A DNA stretch of 64,000 nt from Prevotellaceae bacterium (GTDB taxonomy: Bacteria; Bacteroidota; Bacteroidia; Bacteroidales; Paludibacteraceae). The notes beneath the pieces are model-generated. The model was not told where the DNA came from. It ran no database searches and worked only from the letters and a program-made list of their open reading frames with translations. Positions within the stretch are counted from its first letter, which is position 1. Every line of letters begins with the position of its first letter. A program made the translations under genes and the position numbers. Of this stretch, positions 53,512 to 63,500 are shown one piece after another. The stretch spans positions 85,650 through 149,649 of the forward strand of contig JAISVR010000043.1 in NCBI GenBank assembly GCA_031271465.1, given 5' to 3'.

Positions 53512-55716
53512 ATGAGTAAAATATGTATATACAATATTTTTGGAAGAACAAGGCGTGTTTTCCTTTTATTGGTATTTCTTTTTTTATCTATTTCTACTGT
53601 TTACAGTCAGCAGAATATTAGCAACAACTCTCTAAATCGTCAAGCTGTTCATTTTAAAGTAACTACTTCCAGGAACGAAAATCTCAGTATACTAAGCTCT
53701 ACGCCGGATTCAATAGTGGTACAAGGTTCATTAGACCAGGTAATGTTGAGGATTAAAGATATGTGCGGTAGAAAGAGTGTTGTTAACATTAAGCATATCA
53801 AGGTAGAATTTACTCGTCCCGAGATATTGATTTTTTTTCAAGCTGAAGATGAACACGATATAGCCCAAAATTTCTATCTATCCCCCGGGCTGGAAACAGT
53901 TGAACTGTTTTCGGAACATCCTAATGCAGTTGCAGGCGTACGCTCCGATACATCGAACGAAGGTGGGAAGGATTTGCAATTTAAAGACGGACATTTCCGC
54001 TTTCACGGTAGTGAAATGTATCCGGGTACACAGGTAAATAATCCTGTCAGTATTATTATTCGCAACTTGACTTTTGATAACTGTGGAATAAATGTTGATG
54101 CTGTTTATACGGATTATCAGGCGAGTTTACGCATAGAAAATTGCATATTGAAAGTTCGTAATCATTATTACGATGAAGTAGAATTAAAGGACTGTTACGA
54201 AGACGGAAATTTTGTAGAAAATGAATGGGTTGATTTCAAGAACCGGTTGTTAAAAAAGAGTGCTGTCAGATTCAACATAAACCGTTATGATTTCGAGTGT
54301 GTCAATACAACTTTTGAGTTGAATCAAAATGCCCAGGGTATTGCTTTGGCAAACAATAACCGTCCGCCGGAAGCACCAGACGAAAACTATAATAAGGATT
54401 TAAGCAAACAGGAATTTCATAATAACAATACCGTAAAAATCGAAAATTGCACCTTTAATAAGCTTGCGGAAGATTTTTATATGTCTAAACCACAGCAGCT
54501 AACAGATACCGTTTATCAAAACTGGCACGAAAACCTGACCGTTGCCATTGAAGGAAACGATGAAATACTCGGTCAGTTAGGTCGCTTGGAGATTAACAAT
54601 GTACGAGTAAATAAAGTAGGTCATTTTGTCAAGCAGCATCCGGCAATGGTTAACAATGAAGCATCGCACACCAGACATTCCAACTTTGTCGGTGTAGATA
54701 CCCTGGTTGGCTACAGAAACGGGATTCGGTACAACTTTACAGATAATAAAATAAACAACGGCAGGTTCTATCTTCCATATTTGGGAGCCTTGGTCAGGCG
54801 TAATGTCGTATTAGACAGTGTGCCGCCCCTGTATTTTCAGAATGGATTTTTTAACCCTCGCTTTACGGTTGCCGATAATGCAGCAACATATCATAACGAC
54901 ACCCTGGACTATACGCTTAATTTGGAAAATGCTTCTATGGGCAGCACATTAATAGTTGATGTATATAAATCCGATGCCGAAGGGCGTATGCTTCAATGGA
55001 TGGGAGAAAGTGCGGTAACAGTTTCGAGCTCTACAGTTACCGTGCAAACAACTATGGATCCATTGCCCGACAACAGCCATATTATCATAGCTACAAGCGT
55101 GTTGAGCCCTGCCGCCAATTTCGGCACAACCTGTTATCAACGAGTATTGTTTTCAACCAAAAAAGCAACTCCCCCCTGCGAAACCTGCTCCTCCTGCCCC
55201 GGCGACTTTGCCCCCATACCGGGCAAGGAATATGTATTCAGTGCCTGGGTAAAAGATGATATGGCACTGCAAGCGGGAGAACACAGTTATGAAAACACCT
55301 GCTCGGTTACGATTTCGTTTGAGTTGTCGGATAATAAAACGGAAACTAAAACGCTAAAACCAAGCGGTTCCATTATCGACGGCTGGCAACGCATACACGC
55401 TGCATTTACTGTGCCTGAGCACGCCTGCAAAATAGGCGTGGAGTTAAATAACAACAGTCAAAGCGACGAAGTGTATTTCGATGATATCCGCATACACCCG
55501 TTTAACGCGAGCTTGAAATCTTTTGTTTACGACCCTCAAACGCTTCGCCTAAGCGCAGAGCTGGACGATAACAACTACGCCACTTTTTACGAGTACGACG
55601 AAGAAGGCGCCCTGATACGGGTAAAAAAGGAAACCGAGCGAGGCGTGATGACTATCCGCGAAGCGCGGCAGGGGCAGCAGAAAATAGCCCCCCAACCCCC
55701 CAAAGGGGGGCGTTAA
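53512..55716 (+). CDS. Beta-helix surface protein fused to an RHS-type C-terminal segment
   Basis: The 734-residue protein has a signal peptide (about 1-33, ending TVYSQQ). A right-handed beta-helix-like region (about 150-430) has the rungs IIIRNLTFDNCGINVD, RIENCILKV and VKIENCTFNKL. A beta domain (about 460-545) follows. From residue about 554 the sequence changes to PPCETCSSCPGDFAPIPGKE, then SAWVKDD, GWQRIHAAFTVP, YFDDIRIHPFNA and NNYATFYEYDEEGALIRVK. This is the tail characteristic of Bacteroidota RHS-type proteins and fits the missing end of the 45334-50685 product. The last residues (APQPPKGGR) are read from a GC-rich intergenic repeat. It may therefore be a chimera. Start at 53512, 49 bases after the LRR gene. 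Confidence 0.82.
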   Translation: MSKICIYNIFGRTRRVFLLLVFLFLSISTVYSQQNISNNSLNRQAVHFKVTTSRNENLSILSSTPDSIVVQGSLDQVMLRIKDMCGRKSVVNIKHIKVEFTRPEILIFFQAEDEHDIAQNFYLSPGLETVELFSEHPNAVAGVRSDTSNEGGKDLQFKDGHFRFHGSEMYPGTQVNNPVSIIIRNLTFDNCGINVDAVYTDYQASLRIENCILKVRNHYYDEVELKDCYEDGNFVENEWVDFKNRLLKKSAVRFNINRYDFECVNTTFELNQNAQGIALANNNRPPEAPDENYNKDLSKQEFHNNNTVKIENCTFNKLAEDFYMSKPQQLTDTVYQNWHENLTVAIEGNDEILGQLGRLEINNVRVNKVGHFVKQHPAMVNNEASHTRHSNFVGVDTLVGYRNGIRYNFTDNKINNGRFYLPYLGALVRRNVVLDSVPPLYFQNGFFNPRFTVADNAATYHNDTLDYTLNLENASMGSTLIVDVYKSDAEGRMLQWMGESAVTVSSSTVTVQTTMDPLPDNSHIIIATSVLSPAANFGTTCYQRVLFSTKKATPPCETCSSCPGDFAPIPGKEYVFSAWVKDDMALQAGEHSYENTCSVTISFELSDNKTETKTLKPSGSIIDGWQRIHAAFTVPEHACKIGVELNNNSQSDEVYFDDIRIHPFNASLKSFVYDPQTLRLSAELDDNNYATFYEYDEEGALIRVKKETERGVMTIREARQGQQKIAPQPPKGGR

Positions 55717-55766
55717 AGCCACCGTTCTTTCGAATTTGTAATTCGACAGAACGGCAACAGCTTCGC

Positions 55767-55952
55767 GTCATTGCGAGGAGGAACGACGAAGCAATCCAGA
55801 GAAAACACAACGAGATTGCTTCGTACCTCGCAATGACGAACAGCGACTAACGGGAGCTAATGACGAACGGAACCAACTTCGCGTCATTGCGAGGAGGAAC
55901 GACGAAGCAATCGCAGTACAGGAATGGATTGCTTCGTGCCTCGCAATGACGA
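55767..55952. repeat. Dispersed palindromic repeats, third cluster
   Basis: Two copies, starting CGTCATTGCGAGGAGGAACG at 55767 and 55883, each with a right arm ending CTCGCAATGACG. Confidence 0.88.
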
Positions 55953-55966
55953 ACAGCAACCAACGG

Positions 55967-56165
55967 GAGGCTTGAAAAGCCAAATATTCATAACCGAAGG
56001 TAAGCGTAGCGTAACCTGCGGAATTAAGAAACAACAACTCTCTGCCTGAAAGGCAGGATTTTAGACTATATGGTTAGTCTTGCCTTACAGGCAAAGAGTT
56101 ACTTTGCGGCTTATACCGCAGGTCGTTGACACTGCGGTTATGAAGATTAAGCCCTTTGGGCTAAG
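55967..56165. repeat. Nested-hairpin element, copy B (~199 bp)
   Basis: Matches copy A (51277-51480) almost throughout, estimated near 93 percent identity by eye. The inner right arm has several substitutions (TCTTGCCTTACAGGCAAAGA), so the inner hairpin is weaker here. Confidence 0.88.
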
Positions 56166-56179
56166 AGGAACAACGAAGC

Positions 56180-56455
56180 GTGTCATTGCTAAGTAGAACA
56201 ACGAAGCAATCGCAGTACAAGAATGGATTGCTTCGTACCTCGCAATGACGGACAGCGACGGGCAATGACGGACAGCAACGGGCAATGACGGATAGCGACT
56301 AACGGGAGCTAATAACGAACGGAACCGGCTTCGCGTCATTGCGAGGAGGAACGACGAAGCAATCCAGAGAAAACACAACGAGATTGCTTCGTACCTCGCA
56401 ATGACGAAGCAATCGCAGTACAGAATATAGATTGCTTCGTACCTCGCAATGACGG
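56180..56455. repeat. Dispersed palindromic repeats, fourth cluster
   Basis: Two to three copies, separated by a short tandem of GACGGACAGCAACGGGCAAT-like units (56246-56300). Confidence 0.85.
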
Positions 56456-56565
56456 GCAATGACGAACAAGAAAAAGCTACCGGAGTAGCGAAACATTGAA
56501 ATTTAATTAATTACAAAATAACTTAACTGCCCTGCCCCTTCGGGGGGCGGAGGGCTAATTATACT

Positions 56566-57312
56566 ATGAAAAAGATTGTTTTTCTATCGATAGTCTTCAG
56601 CTACGGATTAACTCTACATGCCCAAGACTGGAAAGCCGATATCGAACAGGCATACGCCATTTTTTCGGAGCCGAATTTGGAAGTGGAGGTAGAGCAGTTG
56701 CTTTATCCCTCTGCCGCTGCCACCGTTCCTGTTGAACGCGAAACAATATACTTTGCCAGGCAGGGCGACAAATACAGGATACGGCAGTATGGCACGGAGT
56801 TCGTCAGCGATGGCAGCTATGTGGTATTTGTCAATACAAGCGCGGGTATCGTTGCCGTCAAGCAAAAAGAAACGCAGCAAGCAGACACAAAGCCCAGCGA
56901 AGGAATGGAGATATTGCAACAATCCATTGCCAATTTGGCAAAAGCCTACGGCTTGGACACGCTGCAACAGCAGGAGCAATATACCTGTTCGTATTTGGGC
57001 GAGCACAACGGCACAAAATCCTATCGTTTCGATTACGCTTACGGCGAATACACACAAACTACGGTTTATTTATCCGTCAAAACAGGTTTGTTGGAGCAGA
57101 TTTCGGGCGTGTTTCGCCAGGCGGTAGAGATAGAAGAGGGTACGAAAAGCCAGCCGCGCATAGATTTTGTGTACAAAAGGCAATCGACAGGCAAGGATTT
57201 TGACGGCAGCCTGTTTTCCATTTCCGGCATTATTGCCTTCGATGCCCAAGGCGCAGTAACATTAAAAGAAAAATACAGCAATTACAGACTGCTGAATAAT
57301 ATAAGAAAATAA
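56566..57312 (+). CDS. Exported protein of unknown function in the RHS island
   Basis: The 248-residue protein has a signal peptide (about 1-20, ending TLHAQD). The mature part alternates strands and turns (YFARQGDKYRIRQYGTEFVS, then GTKSYRFDYAYGEYTQT and LSVKTGLLEQISG). This resembles a lipid- or ligand-binding LolA-like half barrel, but no motif proves it. It ends with KEKYSNYRLLNNIRK. It precedes the second RHS gene by 242 bases on the same strand, so a functional link is possible. The GC-rich tract at 56530-56553 lies directly upstream of its start. Confidence 0.8.
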   Translation: MKKIVFLSIVFSYGLTLHAQDWKADIEQAYAIFSEPNLEVEVEQLLYPSAAATVPVERETIYFARQGDKYRIRQYGTEFVSDGSYVVFVNTSAGIVAVKQKETQQADTKPSEGMEILQQSIANLAKAYGLDTLQQQEQYTCSYLGEHNGTKSYRFDYAYGEYTQTTVYLSVKTGLLEQISGVFRQAVEIEEGTKSQPRIDFVYKRQSTGKDFDGSLFSISGIIAFDAQGAVTLKEKYSNYRLLNNIRK

Positions 57313-57554
57313 AAAAGATATGCTTAATCCGCAACAATATTCAAAAATAATATTACGGTACTATGTACTATTTTTTAAATTGCTACAAAGATTTTTTGGG
57401 ACAGCTTCTTTATTAACCCCGGAGCTGCAACGCAGCGTTAATCTTTACAACTACATCATAACCTTTAAACATCTATAAGCTGCAGAGCAGCACAATAGTT
57501 GTTCGTGGGTGTTTTTGCGAATAAGTTTTTAAAAAAAAATAAATCTCAGTTACA
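57313..57554. other. Leader-like dispersed repeat, copy 2, before the second RHS gene
   Basis: Positions 57349-57526 resemble 51991-52178: both start with AATATTACGG and contain TACTATTTTTTA, ATTGCTACAAA, and GGAGCTGCAACGCAGCGTTA-type hairpins. Divergence is greater than for the nested-hairpin element. No gene is supported in this spacer. Confidence 0.65.
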
Positions 57555-60500
57555 ATGAAGTATTCAAACCATTTATCAGCTAACAAAAAGAAATCGGCGA
57601 AGTATATTTGCTGCTGTGCCGTGTTGCTGTGTATCAGTTTTTTGCCTGCCAACGGACAGGCAAATTTTTACCATTCCGCACCGGCAATCCAAGCCAGCGT
57701 TTTTAATAACGCTACCGGAGAATATGAGGTTAGTTGGGACGAAGTTACCGATGCCGACGAATATCAGTTGGAATGGGTGCATATCAATAATTATGACATT
57801 TCAGAAGAATCGAAACTCGAATACGATTTTAAGAATAATTCGACCCGGGTCAGTATTAAAGCACCTGCAACAAGTTACGGAATAACTTCGTTGTTTGAGC
57901 AAGGTTACTTGCTGTGCCGCGTGCGGGCAATTAACTATCTCGACCCTCAAAAAACACAAATAGTAGCCTCAAAATGGTCGAATGCCGACAAGGGAACAGT
58001 AGACAGTTTTGAGCCAAAAATAACCATAACCGAAGCCGATGCCCATACTTTGGACAGTTTGAACTGGCAATACATTAGCAACTACGCCGAGGGCGGCAAG
58101 AAAAAAGAAGTTGTAAGCTACTACGACGGCAGTATGCGTTCACGTCAACTGGTAACCCGCATTAACAGCGAGCAAAAAAATGCCGTGGTTGGCGAAACTT
58201 TCTACGACCACCAGGGCAGAGCCGCCATACAAACTTTGCCTGTTCCTGCCGACGAATCGGTTTTGAAATACTACAATAAATTCAATCAAAGCCCGAACGA
58301 CAGTGTTTACGGGCGCAACAGTTTTGATAAAGATTCGGACGCGCCCTGTGCCGTGGCGGCAGACAGCATGAGCACCGCAAGTGGCGCCTCCAGGTATTAT
58401 TCGAGCGCAAATCCCGATGCAAACAAAGATTTCAATAAATATATCCCCGATGCGGGCGGTTATCCTTTCAGCCAAACAGAATATGAGCCCGACAATACCG
58501 GACGCATTCGCCGTCAAGGGGGCGTGGGCAAAACCTATCAATTAGGCAGTCTGATAGCAGGCTATCATCCCACAACTTATTTTTACGGCAAGCCCTCGCA
58601 GGAAGAGTTAAACCGTATGTTTGCCTCCGAGGCGGGCAATAAATCCTACTACCAAAAAAATGTAGTTCAAGATGCCAATGGACAAATGAGCGTATCTTAC
58701 TTGGATATGCAAGGCAAGGTGGTAGCTACATCGCTGGCAGGCGGCACGCCCGACGCAATGGAAGCACTGGCATCGAAGCAGAACGGTAAAAGACTAGAAA
58801 TTAGCATACTGGACAATCAGCCGATTGCTGTTGGCGCCACTAAATACACATCGGTGTATCATCATATATCCACAACTGCCGATATACACGATTTTTCATA
58901 TCGCCTGCCTGCCTCTTCACTGTCGTCTATCCATGACGCTTCGTTGCCCGAAGAAGTGTGCCTGAGTTGCGTATACGATTTAGTGATAGATATTAAAGAC
59001 GAATGCGGAAAACGCCCCCAACTTACAGACTTTCCGGCGGGTATAACTCCGGGCGACAGCCTGCCTGTAAGAATCACCCTGGGTAATATGGAAAATATTA
59101 CTTGCGACAGCATTGGCGATATTAAATTTGACTTCAAAGCTCGATTTGAGGAAGGTAAATACACTATTTCGAGAACTATTTCGGTTAAGAGCGACGCTCA
59201 TATCGACAATTATTTGAAACAGCATATCAATTTGGTCAATATAAGAGATGTTATCGACAAAAAAATTGCAGAAGCGAATTTAGATATCGCTTGCGAAGAG
59301 CCTCAAACTTGTGAACAAAAATGTTTGTTTGACAATAATCCCGAAGACTGTATCTTGAAATGTAAACTGGAAGAAGAATATACCGGCAACTGCGAACAAT
59401 CGGCAAGTATGCTGGCGGCTGATTATATTCCTACCCGTGTTATGTCCGAAGCCGACAGAAATCTAATTAACAGCGATACGCTGAACCCGACACGAGCAGA
59501 AGCAGGCGGAGTTGGGCAATATGCGCTGTATAAGGTAGTGGAAAATGCGATTGTAGAAAAAGATGGTAACGATACCCTTTCAGTTTCTTATACTTACACT
59601 TACAGTGCAGATGATGTATATTCTGCTTACGATATTTTCTCGAATTTCGCTGCTACGCTTACTTACTTAAAAACAATATATCCGGCAGACAGTGCTTTAT
59701 ATAGTATTACGAACAATTCGGACGGCATAAAGAAATTTATCGAAGTATTTAATCCCCAGTGGGCAGAAACTCTGGCAGTGTATTTTCATCCCGAAAAAGA
59801 TTGTTTAGCTGCCTGCAATGACTCGGTGAATCAAAAAACCCAACGCTTTGATTTTATCGTTCGTAATACCGATTCATACACGGAAGCCTATAACAGGGGC
59901 TTGTTGAATCCGCTTGGTTTGTCAAACCTCAATCCGTTAGGCAGTAACAATCCGCAGCATATTCCAAGCCACCCTGACTATCTCGACCCGTTTTTTGACG
60001 AAGACAACGGACCGGGCAAAGATTATTCGGGCGTTATGAAAACTTATATGACCGATGGCAGCCGGGTGTATGAAGACCCTAAATCCGGCAATCAATTAAC
60101 ATTCTCTTCATTATGGGAACAAGCCGTATATATGGCATACCGGGCAGAATTAGATACGCTTGAAACTCCGGCAATAGTAGACAGCTGTAAAACCCGGGCG
60201 AAAAAATTTGTATTCGACCCAGCCGGGCAACATGGAGCAAATACTTGCAGTTGCGTTCGCGACCGGGTGTGGGAAAATTTCCGGGCATTGTATTTGGGCA
60301 AAAAAAGCCTTATTGAAGCCTCTATGCCCGATAACAGCTGCCGGGGAAATGTACCGCAGGGAAAACAGGCGAGAATACAGCCTCCTTATACAAGCTCCGA
60401 ACTGGCTATTATTGCCGACAGCGAAACCGCCCAATCGACAGATGCGTTGGGAATTGACCCCGATGCCGGGGTGGACAGTATTTGCCGCCTGCAGGCAGAA

Positions 60501-63500
60501 GCGCAGGTTGATAATATTTTGTACGAGCTGGCAGGCTGTTTGGATACCGTTAATACAGTGGGGGGTTATGCCCTGTGGAACGACAGCAACGCGCAATATG
60601 TTGCTCTACGGGAAGCTTTTGTCGAAATTATGGTAGCTTCTTGCGACGGCGCAAATATGTTTGGCGCATCAGATTTGCCGCCCAATGCCCCTTCTCTTAT
60701 TGTTAACAATAAAGAATGCCGCAGTTTTGCCGATGCCATGGAGGCTGTTTTAGACCCAAGTCAACTCAGTTTACTGTGTAACCCCGACCTTATTTCGTTT
60801 CCTAAGAAATACGGCTACGAATATAATTCGCGCAGCAATTACAAAATTATAGATTCTTGCGGTTGTAATCTGCTTTTGAAGGCGGAAACAGAGTTTGCAG
60901 AGCGACACGACCTGCCACCCGGCATTACTTCGGGGAAAAAATATTTTGCGTGGGCATACGGTTACGAGATAGAAAACTATCAGGGAAAGCTTTGCTTGTG
61001 TGATAAAGCTTTGATTGCCGGTTTGAATACGGGAAATGAAGATGCCAAAGCGATATTGGCAAATTCGCGCGAATATATGCCTACGGAATTAAACTGCGAT
61101 GTTTGCATCGACTGCAATATGATAACGGCAGCCATGGCAGAATTTGAATCTACGCCCTGGATGAGGAGATATTACCAGCTGATGGATTTTTTCGGCACAA
61201 GCTTAAGCGAATCTAACAGACAGCGAGCAATGGTTAATTTTATGAATAATAAGTTTAACCTCGACAAGTCTTATTTGGATTATATGGCTCATTTGCAAAA
61301 ATGTACCGAATCGGATAGCCTTTACTGCGAACTTTCACCGGAGGCTTTATCGTTGCAAACGCTGTTGAACGATGTACTTTCGCGTGGAAGAATAACAGAT
61401 ACCATTTGCGGTGAAGCAATTTCGAGAGATATTAGAAACTCAAAACTTGATGCGCTTCTCCCCGCTTGTGCCTGCGAGGAATATTCTTTTGAAGCAAGCG
61501 TAGATAACGGCAACAAACTTTCGATGAAAATAGCAGGGGCACAGGGCTGTTCTACCGATTGTTCGATAAACCTGGAATTTACCGATACGATTGATTATGA
61601 GTTGGCAAACATTGTGCCTGTATTTGAAAATATTCGCCCGGCAGAGGAATACCGAAACAGCAACGACGGCAAGTATTATTTTTATATTGATGTTAAGGTA
61701 GGATACGGAGTAAGTATTGTACCTGCAACTATGCTGGGCTCGGTATGTTTCCCGATAGAAAATTGCTACGACGGAACAGATAAGAGCATTAAACTGTGCG
61801 ACAGAGAGGAGCAAAAACGCGGCAGCTGTAAAGAGGATATGATGCGGATAATTGTAAAAGATGTGGAAACGCTGTATAAAGAATATGCCGACAGTATTAC
61901 CGCCGCTTTTGTAGATATATACAGCAATCAATGCCTGGCAAATACCGAAGGGAAAGAAATTTTCACAGCGGAATATACCGACAGCGAGCGGCATTTTACG
62001 CTCTACTACTACGACCAAGCCGGCAATTTGATAAAAACCATTCCGCCCGAGGGCGTAGAATTTGTGCCGGCAGAACAATGGGCTGATGTGGATAAAGACC
62101 GCAAGGCAGGCACGCAAACGGTTTTTACCAAACACCGTTTGGAAACCCGCTATTTGTATAACAGTTTGAACCAGCTGACGGCACAGTATATGCCCGACCA
62201 CGATGCTTTTGACGGCAGGGCAGTAAATGGCGCCGCAAACCTGGCTGCCGGTATGACAATTGCTTCCACGCTGTTTGCCGACAATATGAACGGAGTTTTA
62301 TTCGGCAGCAACCCGAATGACCCGACGCAAAGTTTGACATACAGCACTACTGACGGCGGTGCAAGCTGGAAAGCGGTAGAGGCATTTGGGTTGACGAGTT
62401 TCAACGCGCTGGCGCAAGATGCTGCCAAGCAACTGTGGGCTGTGGGCGATAATGGTAATATTATCAGCAGGGGCAGCGACAACAAGTGGAGAGTTCAGGA
62501 CGCATCGGGTGTTAGCGGCGATTTGACGGGCATTTATTTCGACGGGAATACCGGCTATATGTACAGCAATGACGGACGGATTTATTCTAAAAACGGGAAT
62601 TTCTGGAGTATTGTAAACGGCAAAAGAATCGGCAGTAATTTTCATATTGAAAAAATTGTGTTTCAAAACGGCGCTGCGATTGCCGCAGGTGAAGAAAACG
62701 GTCAAGGTGTGGTGTACGAATCGACCGATTTTATTACCTGGAGCAAATCGACCATAAAAAGCGTATTGCCCGAAATTACGGCTATTCATCTGTATTCGGA
62801 TTCGGAAGGCTACGCTTTTTGCTCTAACGGCTTGATTGCAGAAAGTAACAACGGCGGAGAACACTGGAAGGTAAAAACTCAGATGTACAACCCCGTAGAA
62901 ATTCGCAAAGTGCATTTCTTCTCGGCAAACAACGGGATTGCTATGGACAGCGATAAACGACTGCTTTTCACGGAGAATAGCGGTAAGTCGTGGAAGGCTT
63001 CGAATTTGACCGGTGCAGATGCTTTTGCTGTGGTTCCAAACACAAGTATTGCTTATGCCGTAAAGGACAATGTGTTGTATCAAATGAGAAATGATACGAC
63101 CTGGATAATGAGAACAAAACAACTGTTGGAGATTATTGATGACAAGCAAATAGTAAAAACTGTCGCGGTTACCATACCCGGCAATAAAGTTTGTGCATTA
63201 TATGTTGACAACTCTGCCATGTACGCCATAGATGTGGCAGGGAATGTGCTTAAAACAACCGATGTAGCGTGGGATACCTACACGCATGCGGCAAGCCTGG
63301 CAAACTTTACGGAGCCGGAAGTATTATATGTGTCCGAAAATAATGCTGCTTTGACGGTAATGTCGGCAAATAAAAAGTGGGATACGGGAAATTCGAATAC
63401 TCCCGATACGCACAACAAGGGCTACAGCGCCGTTTCTTCCGGCAAAGCAACAGGCAAGCCTCTTGTGGCGATTGCGGGCTTGATGTACAGCGAAGATAAT

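Larger units (their letters stand above)
55717..56565. repeat. Repeat-rich intergenic block
   Basis: Contains dispersed palindromes (55767-55952 and 56180-56455), nested-hairpin element copy B (55967-56165) and a GC-rich tract (56530-56553) just before the next gene. Minus-strand frames here give repeat peptides such as VIARHEAI and FVVPPRNDA and are not called. Confidence 0.87.

Noticed and set aside
55768..56459. Minus-strand frames giving VIARHEAI, SLRGTKQS and FVVPPRNDA peptides
   Set aside because: These peptides are recurring translations of the dispersed palindrome, not conserved proteins.
61440..63149. Minus-strand frames of 253 and 283 residues
   Set aside because: Antisense to the second RHS-type gene, whose plus-strand frame is open for over 6.4 kb and carries YD-repeat and propeller motifs.
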